Source of the DNA: Hygrophila difformis
Lineage: Eukaryota; Streptophyta; Magnoliopsida; Lamiales; Acanthaceae
Length of the DNA: 64,000 nucleotides
NCBI GenBank assembly: GCA_030278955.1
Contig: JAOANR010000006.1
Coordinates: forward strand, 28,997,124 to 29,061,123
Direction: 5' to 3'
Part shown: in pieces, positions 1-10,630 of the stretch
Layout: every line of letters begins with the position of its first letter
Position numbering within the stretch: position 1 is the stretch's first letter
The notes under the pieces: model-generated
Told to the model about the DNA's origin: nothing
The model's input: only the letters and a program-made list of their open reading frames with translations
Database searches by the model: none
Program-made: the position numbers and the translations under genes

Positions 1-659
1 GAGCAGAACATTTAGACTTATTTGGATTTTCTCCAGATTGGCAATGATGTGGTAATCTCCAAATAGTAGCACCACTGGGAAAACACAATTTAAATTTAAA
101 ATAACTAGTCATGCATGTACCATTTTATTCCAAGCATAATAAACAGTAAAATAAAAATAAAATTAAATCAAGCTCTTACCACATATTTCATGCAAATTGA
201 TAACATATAACATGAAAAGATTACACCTGGAGTATGTAGATCTCTAGAATTTCCCTTTACCAATACGGATGTCCCCTTTTTGCTTGCTTCTTCATGGCAT
301 ATCCTGCTTCTTTATATATTTATATGGTATTTGCTCATACAAAAGATAATCATTAGAACACATGGTAATTTATAGATTAAAATAATTAAATTCTATCCAT
401 AATTTATTTAATTCAGATTTTTATTATTTTAATTTATGAATTTCAGATTTTTAATTTTTATTAACTCTTTTCATTAATTAAATAAACATGGACAGATTTA
501 ATTAAAATATTAAATTGCATAAACTTACAAAAAGCAAAATACCATAAGTTTTAGTAACTATTACATAAAGATGCTAATTAAATAAACAAAATAGTGCCAA
601 AATTATTCTAACTATTACAAATTAAACCAAAAAGGGAGCAATCCTATCTAATCAAAAAT
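1..659. other. AT-rich sequence 3' of accessory ORF 2
   Basis: AT-rich, no coding signal or repeat that I recognise. By position it should be the 3' untranslated part of the Ty3 element. I see no copy of the LTR seen at 12752-14643 here. Confidence 0.5.
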
Positions 660-2117
660 CTAGATTTCTAAAGATCCACCCGAATCACCTACTCCATCTT
701 CCCTAGGTACATCATCACTCCCTGTAGAGCTCAAACTAGTGGTAGGAGGAATATATCGATCACCTAGACTTGCAGACATGAAGTACTCAAGTCTGTTGGA
801 AAGTCATGCAATCTGTGTCTGTGTACTATTATCCTTCTTCTTCATCTCGGCTCTAAGCTGATGAATTTCATAAGTCATCCTATTGATTGCATTCTCTGCG
901 GGCTCAGCCTTAGTACCAGATGTACTAGGCATATCAGTATGATGAGTGGGTACCCTACGAGGTGAATTCGGGTAAGCTAGCTCTGCACATCTTACTCCAG
1001 GCTTGGTATAATTAGTCTTGAAGCAAATAGGGGGCTTTGGCTTCACATCTTGAGCACAGGCACTTAGATCCACTCCAGCTTTCTTGCAAAGTGCCCAAAT
1101 CAGTGCAGGGAATCCAAGAATCCTCTTTTTTACATCAGAAGCCAATTTATCCAACTCATATGCCACCATATCCTCAATGTCAATAGGCAACCCATTCTTC
1201 ACACAGTACACAAAATACAGCTCCTCTGCATTCGGTTGTGCAGTGTGCGAAGTAGGAAACACCTTATGCTTGTAGAGCAAGTAGATCTGGTAAAGCGGTG
1301 CATCCATTGAAGTGGCAACAACATTTTCCTTCTTCTCCCCTATGTAGGCAACTTCCTTTTACTTTTCAAACATCTCTCTCAAGATTCTCTTCTCCAACTC
1401 TGGTCCTCCTTCCTCTTCATGAATAGGGTCATGAAAGTGCTTCTTCTTTGTAGCCGGGCAAGAGACATCCACAGTACCATAAAGTTCATTAATTACTGCG
1501 GGACTATATGGCACAGGCACTCCCCTAATCCATGAAGTATAGTGATCATATCAAGCATTACATAGGAATTGCCTAGTAAGCTCCCAAGAGTAAACTCCTT
1601 TCGGATGCGCAGCAAATTTCATCCATCCTCGACTCATGAGAGCATCATGAACCGAAAATCGCTCCATGTCAGCTTCAGTGAATCCTTTGTCCTGGATAAT
1701 CCATCTTTCCACCATCTTCTGATAATAAGAATATGCAGTTTGATTGATGAAAATAGCCGGATTGAAAGTGTCCCCTGTTAATTCTTCCAGAGGAGGGGTA
1801 TCATCCTTTCTATTGTGACTCTTTCTCTTGATTTTAGAATCACGTGGAATCTCCAGTGAAATCTCCTCCGGAGATTCAGCGACATCCTCTTCTTGCTGTG
1901 GATCATCCTCCGTTGGTTGAGCAGAATTGAAAGAAGTGTTGTATCCATTATATGAATCAGGAGCCACCAGATTATTCACAAACATGTCTTCAACACCCAC
2001 AGCAGCCGGTTCCGGAACAGGTTCTCTAATAACTGGTGTCTGTGATGGGGCAGGCTCTGTGGCTTTCAGTTTCTTTCCACCATTGTTTCTCGAGTTATTC
2101 TTTCTCTTTGTTCTCAT
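660..2117 (-). pseudogene. Accessory ORF 2, plant transposon-protein domain, three in-frame stops
   Basis: One reading frame from ATG 2117 to TAG 660 (about 485 codons), interrupted by TGA at 1551-1553, TAA at 1359-1361 and TGA at 804-806, with no frameshift. The start sits in a good context (GCCACCATG). The N-terminus is basic (MRTKRKNNSR), followed by a Pro/Glu-rich stretch. The middle matches accessory ORF 1 segment by segment: SRGWMKFAAHP against SRGWERFVKHP, YSWELTRQFLCNA against YSWELTRLFLANA, MDAPLYQ against MDAPMYQ, FPALIWALC against FPSLIWQLC; the tail EYFMSASLGDRY also has a counterpart. It is therefore a diverged second copy of the same gene. The family resembles what Pfam calls a putative plant transposon protein; function unknown. 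The three stops say it is dead unless read through. Confidence 0.75.
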
Positions 2118-2392
2118 GGTGGCGGAATTTAGGAAGAAGAGATTGAGATTGGAAAGCTAATTAAACTGGAAGAGAGAAGAATTGACAGATTTGGTAATGG
2201 GAGAGTGACCGATCGGTATTCTCTCTTTTAAAGATGGTGAAATCTTGATTTTGTTGAGATATAGAGGGATTGATTTAATCTAGATCCAAATATACACTAA
2301 ACATACGATTCGGAGTCAGTATAATGCTGTTTAGGATCCCAAAAATCGATTAGATATGATTTGAATCTTTTGGATTTTTGAAAAATTCGCGT
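2118..2392 (-). promoter_or_regulatory. Putative promoter and 5' leader of accessory ORF 2
   Basis: Between hairpin array A and the ATG at 2117 the minus strand has TATA-like AT stretches (around 2290-2301 and 2320), then a pyrimidine-rich leader with TCTTCTCTCTTCC and a GCCACCATG start context. This looks like an RNA polymerase II promoter and 5' UTR, but start-site assignment is inference. Confidence 0.35.
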
Positions 2393-2735
2393 CGGTGGCG
2401 CAAAAAGTGGCGCTCCGAGGCCAATTTAGGCGCCACACAGTGAGTGTGGCGCATTTTGAAAATAAAATAAAATTTAAAAATAAGCTGTGGCGCAATTTGT
2501 GGCGCTGAAAGGGGGTTTTATGCGCCGCACAGTTGATGCGGCGCATCCTGAAGCAAACTTGGAAAAATTCTCATTTTGCGGCGCCAAAAGTGGCGCTTCA
2601 AGGCAGATTTAGGCGCCACCAAGCACGTGCGGCGCATTTTGTAAAAAAACTTAGAAAAATTTCTAAGTTTTGCGGCGCATAAAGTGGCGCTGGAAGGCAT
2701 TTTTAGGCGCCACAATGCATATGTGGCGCATTCTG
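2393..2735. repeat. Hairpin array A: four ~90-bp GGCGC units
   Basis: Four tandem units. Each has GGCGC, a short A-rich gap, GTGGCGCT, about 15 bases ending in TTTTAGGCGCCAC, a short spacer, then GTGNGGCGCATT. GTGGCGC and GCGCCAC are perfect 7-base inverted repeats, so alternative hairpins or cruciforms can form in every unit. The same unit recurs in the same orientation at 6241-6495 and 14109-14452. Confidence 0.85.
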
Positions 2736-3169
2736 TGCCAATTCGGGCAGAATGTGTTTTTCCTAAGTTCTTCCCCATGATGTCCAAAATCTCCAAATCA
2801 CTCAACAATACCAATTTCACTTCATCCACACCTCAATCTAGTCCAAATAAACTTCATTGAACTTTTTAACAGTTCAAAACAACTCAATCTAGCATGCTAT
2901 TGGTAAGAGCTACTTTATTGAACTTAAAAGCAACCAAAAACCTCATAAGCTAAATAAACACTATCTAAAACTTCATATAATCAAAAGAACGTGAATACAG
3001 AAATAATATATCTAAGATAGCAAAATAATAGGAAATAGAGTTAGGACAATACAACCCCAAATGAAAATAACTAAAATGTAGCAAAATAAAAATAGAGTCG
3101 AATACATAGGCCTATCAATACATGTCATATCTAATGATCACAAGCCTATCTATCGCTCATCTCTCGCAC
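2736..3169. other. Spacer between accessory ORF 1 and array A
   Basis: AT-rich, no ORF with coding character. It follows the stop of accessory ORF 1 and would be its 3' UTR. No polyadenylation signal is assigned. Confidence 0.4.
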
Positions 3170-5089
3170 TCAGTCAGAGTCCTTAGAATCGTCATCGTCA
3201 TTATCTCCAACTTCCTCAGATCCATCCCCAGCATCAGCATCCTCAGCATCATCATCTCCCTCCTCGCTACCATCTCCAGAGCCTACATAGTCCTCATCCT
3301 CATCGTCCTCAGAAGGTGTCTGAGGGGCGACATATCGCTGTCCTAAGCTCTGGGACATGAAGTACTCCAGTCGGGCTGCGTGGTAAGCCTGGGCTCGGGC
3401 ATTCTTGGCTATCTGGTCAGCCAAGAAATGGTGCCTTTGAGCTGCAAGTAAGGCATGCTCATTCACTGTATTCAGCAAGTTCTGCTGGTTTATCAATAAA
3501 GTCCTAGCCCACTCAGGCTCTCCCTGATGCAGATATGACTGCTGTGAGTGTTGTGGCTGCTGTGGCTGAGCTCTCCCTCGTCCTCTACCTCTACCTCTAC
3601 CACCTCGTGTACCCCGGGTGGACTGTGAAGGAGCCTCAGAATGCTCCTGACTAGCCTGTGAAGGTGCAGGTGGTGGTGACTGCCTGGGCAACTTCCTGGG
3701 AAGTATCATAGGTTGGCATCTGATGCCAGGCAACTTGAAGTTCTTCTTCCCAAATGGAATAGGGGGCCTCATTCTCCAATCTCTATCAAACTGCCCCATA
3801 TTCACTCTTGCCTGAGCACAAAGCTGCCATATCAAGCTGGGGAACATAAGAGCTGACCTCTTAGACACCCCCGGTGTCTGTCTCAACTCAAGTGATATAA
3901 GCTCTCCCATGTTGATCGGGCTCCCCACCTTGATGCGATATAGGACATACATATCCAGGGCAGTAGGTCCAGAGGTGTGAGTCGAAGGACTCAATCTAGA
4001 TCTGTAGAACATGAGAAGCTGGTACATGGGTGCATCCATATCAGGCCCATGTACCCTACTCATGTCATCATCATCATACGTGAGGACATCCTCCTGACCC
4101 TCAAACATAGACATCAGTACAAGCTTCTTGAAATCCTCCCTATCATCGGCTCTCATCACCGGCTCCCAGAAATCTCTGCCGTAGGGCACATCCACTACTC
4201 CAAATAATTGGTTGATGTGCTGAGGAGTGATAGGTACTCTAACCCCAAAAATCCAAGAATCCTCCTCCTCAGCATTGGCTAGAAACAGCCTAGTCAACTC
4301 CCACGAATATGATCCAGCTGGGTGTTTCACAAATCTCTCCCAACCCCTGGATCTAATAGCATCTCGGAGTAGAGGGTGCTGTAAATCTCTATCTGAAAAT
4401 CCCCTATCAGCGATGATTCTCTTCTTGTGAAATCTTTTGTACAGTTCGTAGGCTCTGGCACTCCTGAATACAGTGGCATCGAATATGCCCTCCCTGACAT
4501 ACAACAAATTGGGGACATAGGCTCTGGGATCTTGCCTTTTCGGTCCTCCCCTTGCCGGTTGCTCCTCCTACTCCTCCTGATCAACCTCATCATCATCTTC
4601 CTCCCCACCCACAGTCTCAGGGATAGGCTCCTGTATAGCTAATGCAGCAGATCTCCCTCTCCTAGGTCGAGAGGAAGTGGAACTCGTGACATGTGCCTTT
4701 CCCCGAGAGGCTCTAGAAGGGGCCTGTGAATGATCGGATGTCTCAGGCTGAATGGACTGATCAGGCTGATCGGGTTGGTCAGGCTGATTGACCTCCTGAT
4801 GGTCATCAGCGGGCACTGTAGTATGTCTCGAAGATGCACCACTCTTGGACTTGCTCTTCCTGAAATAGGAGAGAAGTCCCTTGGACTTGGAAGCACCTCC
4901 TGAGCCCTGTGGGTGATCCATCTGTATCAAATTTTTCGTGCGGAGTCTGCGATGTTCAAAAATATGCTCATCAGGAATAGGAGTAGGAATGCTATCCGGT
5001 GACTGTGGATCATAAATCCCCATTCTCCCATCGGGCATGGGGATATACCTATAACCCGATTTCTTAGGGAGGTTTGGAGGATTATACAT
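3170..5089 (-). pseudogene. Accessory ORF 1, plant transposon-protein domain with RGG box, one in-frame stop
   Basis: A single frame from ATG 5089 to the stop at 3170 (about 640 codons), broken only by TAG at 4568-4570. The N-terminal part (about 170 residues) is polar and contains QPDQPDQPDQ repeats. Next comes the conserved domain with SRGWERFVKHP, LTRLFLANAEEEDSWIFGV, VPITPQHINQLFGV and FPSLIWQLC. After it lie an RGG-type stretch (RGTRGGRGRGRGRGR), a Gln/Ser-rich segment and a very acidic tail. No signal peptide or membrane segment is visible, so envelope is a poor description; nucleic-acid binding is more plausible. It lies downstream of integrase, where Athila elements carry their extra ORF. 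A likely splice acceptor sits 11 bases upstream of the ATG. The stop could be recent decay or a read-through point. Confidence 0.75.
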
Positions 5090-5100
5090 TATTTCAGTAC

Positions 5101-5918
5101 CTGGTTGTACAAAAACTCTGGGTTAGTATCATATATATGCATTGCCTCCCATCCTCACACTTAAGTTTAAACCAAAGGTTTAACTTAAGTGTTAAGTATA
5201 AAGCAAACATATACATCAACCTAGAATGTGGGATTTAAATAACTTAATGATCAAAATGTTGTATTTTAAAAATTGTGAATTCTAAACTTTGTTTAAATAT
5301 ATCATCCATTTTATTCTAAAGTTTAAAATTCATGTTAAAGCATGCCTTTTTAATAAAAAAATCCTTCTTTTATTAAATGTTCAGATTTAATAAGAAAAAA
5401 CAACCTAAATTATCAAACTAGTGCATTACAAATGGTTTAAATTAATATTTAAACCCATTCCAATTTATTCATATGATAAATTAACCTATTTTAATTAACT
5501 AAATTATAAATAAAAGAGTTTTTATCAAAACATGATTCAATTAACTCACATTATGAAAAACATGGAATTTTTGACATGAGAACAACTTTATATTTTTAAT
5601 ATAACTAAAATGACATGTTCTAGTGATGTTTCATCCATTTAATTAATCAAAAATGCCATTTCAATTAATTTAAAATAATTTTCAGATTTTAAAATTCTCA
5701 AAAATCCCAAATTTTAATGTTAATCCAAAAATTTTCACATTATGCATTCAATCCATGTTCTACAACACTTGTTCATGTTAAACTAAAATTTAGACAATTA
5801 AAAACAAATTTTATCCCACATTCTAACAATACCCAAAATTTGAGCAACAAATACCACAATTAATGTACTCCAAAGCACTAGAATATGCTAAAATTTGAAT
5901 TAGGATAGCCATTCTTAC
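5101..5918 (-). other. Predicted leader intron of accessory ORF 1
   Basis: On the minus strand a donor CTAG/GTAAGAAT lies at 5919/5918 and an acceptor TTTTTGTACAACCAG ends at 5101, followed by GTACTGAAATAATG that starts the ORF. The intervening ~818 bases are strongly AT-rich, as plant introns are. This suggests the accessory ORF is made from a spliced mRNA with its own leader. No transcript evidence. Confidence 0.45.
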
Positions 5919-6204
5919 CTAGATTGAAGGATTGGAGCACTTTGAAGAAGATTCCCCAAAGTTGGAAGAACTAGGGTTCTTGAGCCCTAATTTGATTAAA
6001 CAAACAAAATTTGGGGTTTTTGGAATGAGAATTGACAATGTAGATGAGAATTGATAGGAAGAAACAAGAATTGGAAGAATTTTTACCGAGGTAGCGCAAA
6101 TTGTGTCGCTTGGAATGGCGCTCGGTCGAAGAACAAGAGGGAAGGAGGAAGGCTCGGTCGATTTTGAGAATGAGGAGAAGAAAAGAGTTTTGGGATTTTA
6201 ATCC
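5919..6204 (-). promoter_or_regulatory. Putative internal promoter and leader exon of accessory ORF 1
   Basis: Immediately downstream of array B on the minus strand there is an AT-rich TATA-like palindrome (GGGATTAAAATCCC, 6191-6204). It is followed by a pyrimidine-rich stretch (CTCTTTTCTTCTCC), an AACCCTAG telobox-like motif and the splice donor at 5918. The layout resembles the LTR promoter region, where a TATA-like motif also sits about 35 bases from array C. Confidence 0.4.
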
Positions 6205-6240
6205 CGTTTTCAGACCCGGGTCAGGGGTCTGACCTGCCGG

Positions 6241-6495
6241 ATTATGCGCCAATGTGGCGCTTCAGGGAGCATTTCGGCGCCGCACAGGCTGTGCGGCGCA
6301 TAGTCTGATTGAAAATTTTTCTAAGTCCGAAGGCGGCGCCGAATGTGGCGCTGGACAGTGATTTTATGCGCCACACAGTATGTGTGGCGCATTACCTGAC
6401 TGCAAAAATTTCCAGGGTTAAAAATGGCGCATAATGTGGCGCCTGAGCATGATTTTAGGTGCCACCAAGAAGGTGTGGCGCCTAAACTGAGTCTG
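6241..6495. repeat. Hairpin array B: three GGCGC units
   Basis: Three tandem units of the same type as arrays A and C (GTGGCGCT ... GGCGCC(A/G)C ... GTGNGGCGC), 80-95 bases each. A degenerate half unit lies at about 6089-6126. The array sits between the integrase end and accessory ORF 1. Confidence 0.85.
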
Positions 6496-6998
6496 TGACA
6501 CTCGAATTTCAGCTCAAACTCAACCAAAATGGTAGTTTATTCAATCCTTAAGGTTAGCAAGTCAGATTTAGCATATATAGACTTCTTAAATCCACCCGGG
6601 TCATAATTCTCCTCAATTAAACCAACTAGTCCATATAGATCATCCTCCTCAATTTCCAACCGGGTCAAATTGCACATATCAACATCAATCTCCAAGCACA
6701 CACAAATCCATCATTTCTCAAAATTTTGCTACTTATTCCAATTCATAGGCAATGTCCTACTCAATTTATTCAACACATGCAATTAACATAGCACAAAATT
6801 CAAACAATATAATTAAACTAAAACACATTTAGATTAAATTAGACAAGAATAATAAAGCAAATAAAAGCACATAAAAAATCAAATGCAAAATATTTTTGTT
6901 TTTTCCCCTCATTTTATAATTTTTATTGGTTTTTATAAGTTTAATAAATAAAAACTCAACATAATTAAAATGCAATGCAATTACTTCAATAAGCAGAT
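6496..6998. other. Non-coding spacer after integrase
   Basis: AT-rich 3' flank of pol. No conserved coding signal and no recognisable repeat beyond the end of array B. Confidence 0.4.
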
Positions 6999-9043
6999 TT
7001 AAATAACCAAAGGCTTAACATTAATTTGTTCGATAAATTTAACTTCATCTCCAAAATAATGTTTAAGTCTTTGACCATTTACAGTGAATTCCCTTTCATC
7101 TTCAGCTTTTAAAACTACTGCACCATTATCCAATACTTTAACAATCCTAAAAGGCCCTGACCACTTTGTCTTCAATTTACCAGGAAACAGCTTAAATCTA
7201 GAATTATATAAAAGCACTAATTGTCCAGCTTCAAACACCTTAGGCCTAAGCATTTTATCATGATAAAGCTTTGTTCTTTCCTTATAAATTAGAGCATTAT
7301 CATACGCTTGACGTCTAATTTCTTCTAATTCAGTAAGATCTACCTTCCTTTTTCTTGAGCCTCTTTAAATTCAAAATTCAACTTCTTCATAGCCCAAAGA
7401 GATTTAAACTCAAGTTCAAAAGGTAAGTGACAAGCTTTACTATAAACCAATTTAAAAGGAGTCATACCTATAGGCGTTTTAAAGGCTGTCCTATAAGCCC
7501 ACAATGCTTCATCTAACTTAAAAGCCCAATCTTTTCTAGATTTTCCTACAGTGGCTTCCAAAATCTTTTTAATCTCACGATTAGTGACTTCTACCTGACC
7601 ATTGGCTTGAGGATGATAGGGTGTTGTTATCCTATGATGAACATGAAATCTAGATAACAACTGATTAACAGCCCTATTGACAAAATGAGATCCACCATCA
7701 CTAATGATTGCTTTAGGCACACCAAAACGAGTAAAGATTTGCTTTTTCAAAAATTTAATCACTTGTTTAGCATCATTTAAAGCACATGATTCAGCTTCTA
7801 CCCATTTTGATACATACTCTACAGCAACAAGAATATACAATTTCCCATTAGATGATGGAAACGGACCCATAAAATCAATTACCCACAAATCAAACAACTC
7901 AACAGGCATAATTCCTTTTAGTGGCATTTGATCTCTTTTAGTGATATTACCAGCCCTTTGACATACATCACATTTTTGCACAAATGATCTAGCATCACGA
8001 TAAATATTAGGCCAATATAAACCACATTCGAGTACCTTATGAGCTGTCCTGTTCGGTCCAACATGTCCTACTCCAAGTCCTTCGTGGCAAGCCTTTAAAA
8101 CTTTTTCAAAATCCTCATCAGGGATGCATCTCCTTATGATTTGATCTGAACAGTGTCTAAACAAATAAGGTTCATCCCAAATAAAATATTTAGCATCAGT
8201 TTTAAATTTTTGCTTTTGGCTATGCCATTTTAAATGATCAGGAATTACACCACATGCTAAATAGTTCACAAAATCAGCAAACCACGGATCAGAGGAAGTG
8301 TTATTTATTAAATACAAATTTTCATCAGGAAATGCCTCATTAATTAATCTTTCTTCCCCTTTTTCATGCTCCAGTCTAGATAGATGATCAGCTATAGGAT
8401 TTTCATCTCCTTTTCTATCTTTAATTTCTAAATCAAATTCCTGTAACAATAATACCGATCTAATTAACTGTGGTTTAGCATCTTTCTTTGCAAATAGATA
8501 TTTAATAGCAGCATGATCAGTGTAAACTACAGTCTTAGAGCCTATCAGATAGGGTCTAAACTTTTCACATGCATAAACAACAGATAAAAGTTCTTTTTCA
8601 GTGGTGGCATAATTTCTCTGTGCAGAATTTAAAGCCTGACTAGCATAATAAATGACATGAAGTTTCTTATCCTTTCGTTGACCCAGTACTGCTCCAACAG
8701 CAAAGTCACTAGAATCGCTCATGATCTCAAATGGCAAACTCCAGTCAGGTGGCTGAATAATTGGTGCTGTCACCAATGCTTCCTTGATCCTATTGAACGC
8801 CTCAATACACTCGTCAGTAAAATCAAACTCGACATCCTTACATATCAGCTTAAACAGAGGTAATGCAATTTTAGAAAAATGTTTTATAAATCTTCGATAG
8901 AATCCAGCATGTCCCAGGAAACTTCTCAAAGTTTTTAAATTATTAGGAGGTGGAATTTTTGCAATCACTTCCACTTTAGCCCTATCAACTTCAATGCAAT
9001 TTTTAGAAATCCTATGTCCTAAGACAATACCTTCATTAACCAT
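6999..9043 (-). pseudogene. pol: Ty3 pol, second part: RT C-terminus, RNase H, integrase
   Basis: The main frame 9043-7340 starts inside RT ([21 protein letters not shown]), then RNase H ([30 protein letters not shown]), the zinc-binding H2C2 region (KCDVCQRAG) and the integrase core. Core acidic residues are visible in [19 protein letters not shown] and GQVEVTNRE. The last part (LLYNSRFKLFPGKL) is in another frame at 6999-7253, joined through a one-base change in an A-run near 7345-7360. The frame also differs by one base from the upstream RT near 9040, again at an A-run. Translation of the bases between the pieces (7254-7339) keeps family-like sequence, so this is one gene with two small breaks. 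Its product would reverse-transcribe and integrate the element. Confidence 0.85.
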
Positions 9044-10610
9044 AAAATGGCATTTTTTCCCAATTAAGAACTAAATTTGACTCTTCACATCTAATCAGAA
9101 CTTTTTCCAAGTTAATTAAACATTTCTCAAAATCAGACCCGAATACAGAAAAATCATCCATAAATACCTCAATGCATGTCTCAATTAAATCAGAAAATAT
9201 AGACATCGTGCATCTCTGAAATGTAGCTGGAGCATTACACAAACCAAATGGCATTCTCCTATATGCAAATGTACCGTAAGGACATGTAAATGTAGTTTTA
9301 TCTTGATCCTCAGGTGCAATTGGAACTTGATTATAACCAGAATAGCCATCTAAAAAGCAATAAAACTCATGACCAACTAAACGCTCTAGCATTTGATCAA
9401 TAAAAGGCAATGGAAAATGATCTTTCCTAGTCTTATCATTCAATCTCCTATAATCAATGCATACACGCCATCCAGTAGTAGATCTAGTAGGTACTAGTTC
9501 ACCATTTTCATTTCTAATCACAGTCATACCTCCCTTTTTAGGCACTACTTGAACTGGACCCACCCACTGACTATCAGAGATAGGATAGATAATACCTGCA
9601 TCGAGTAGTTTAATCACCTCTGATCTTACAGCTTCTTGTAGATGTGGATTCAGTCTCCTTTGGGGTTGTCTCACTGGCTTGTCATCCTCCTCCATATAAA
9701 TCCGGTGTGTACACAATGCTGGACTCAGTCCCTTGATGTCGGCTATCGTCCAACCTATTGCTCTAACATGCTTACTCAACACTTGGGTTAATGCATTTAA
9801 TTGATCATCATTTAATTTATTACTTGCAATAACAGGTAAAGTATCATTCTCACCAAGAAAAACATACCTCAAATGTGATGGCAGCTCTTTCAATGTCAAT
9901 GTAGGTGGCTTTTCAACAGACGGGACTAACTTGGATTCTTCTATCGCACATGTTACTTGCACAGGTAATCCTCCCTCACACTTACTTTCAGCTAAGTCCT
10001 CACAACTCTCCACTAACTGCTCAAATTTCCTATAGGGATCATGTCTAGCAAAGAACTCTCTCTCAATCACCTCATCCTCCTGATAGATAGCTGTAACTCT
10101 ATTACACGGGTAGGTGTCAGAACTAGCGTGTTGTGTTTTAGTTGTCTTAGAAATGTCAAACGACACTTGTTCATTACCTACTTTAAGTGTAATTTTACCA
10201 TCATCCATATCAACCATAGCCCTACCAGTTTGCAGAAATGGTCTACCTAAAATCAGAGGAATATCAATGTCTTTTTCCATATCAAGAACAACAAAGTCGA
10301 CAGGGAAGATGAAGCTCTCTACTTGAACAGGAACATCTTCTACAATGCCTAAAGGAGTCCTAATAGATCTATCAGCAAGCTGTAGCTGCATCCTAGTAGG
10401 CTTCACAACTCCTACTCCTAGTTCTCTAAAGACATGTAAAGGCATCAGATTAATACTAGACCCGAGATCACACAGAGCTTTGTTGAATTCTTTGGTGCCA
10501 ATAATGCACGGAATAGTATAACTCCCAGGATCTTTTTGTTTAATAGGTTGCCTTCTTTGTAAGATTGCACTGCATTCCCCTGTCAGTGTCACTCTCTTCA
10601 TCATCAACAC
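9036..10610 (-). pseudogene. pol: Ty3 pol, first part: aspartic protease and RT N-terminal half
   Basis: The frame opens around 10610 with no ATG of its own and is shifted by -1 relative to gag. The protease region carries ALCDLGSSINLMP; the usual DTG/DSG is DLG here, as in other Athila-type elements. RT begins near residue 290, with LNDKTRKDHFPLPFIDQML, YSGYNQVPI, FAYRRMPFGLCNAPATFQR and the catalytic VFMDDFSVFG. The frame ends at NWEKMPFYG because of one extra A near 9040; the RT continues in the next frame. Processing of Gag-Pol and cDNA synthesis are its family roles. Whether the breaks are biological or sequence errors is not decidable here. Confidence 0.85.
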
Positions 10611-10630
10611 TCCTCTTTTTTTGATAGAAT

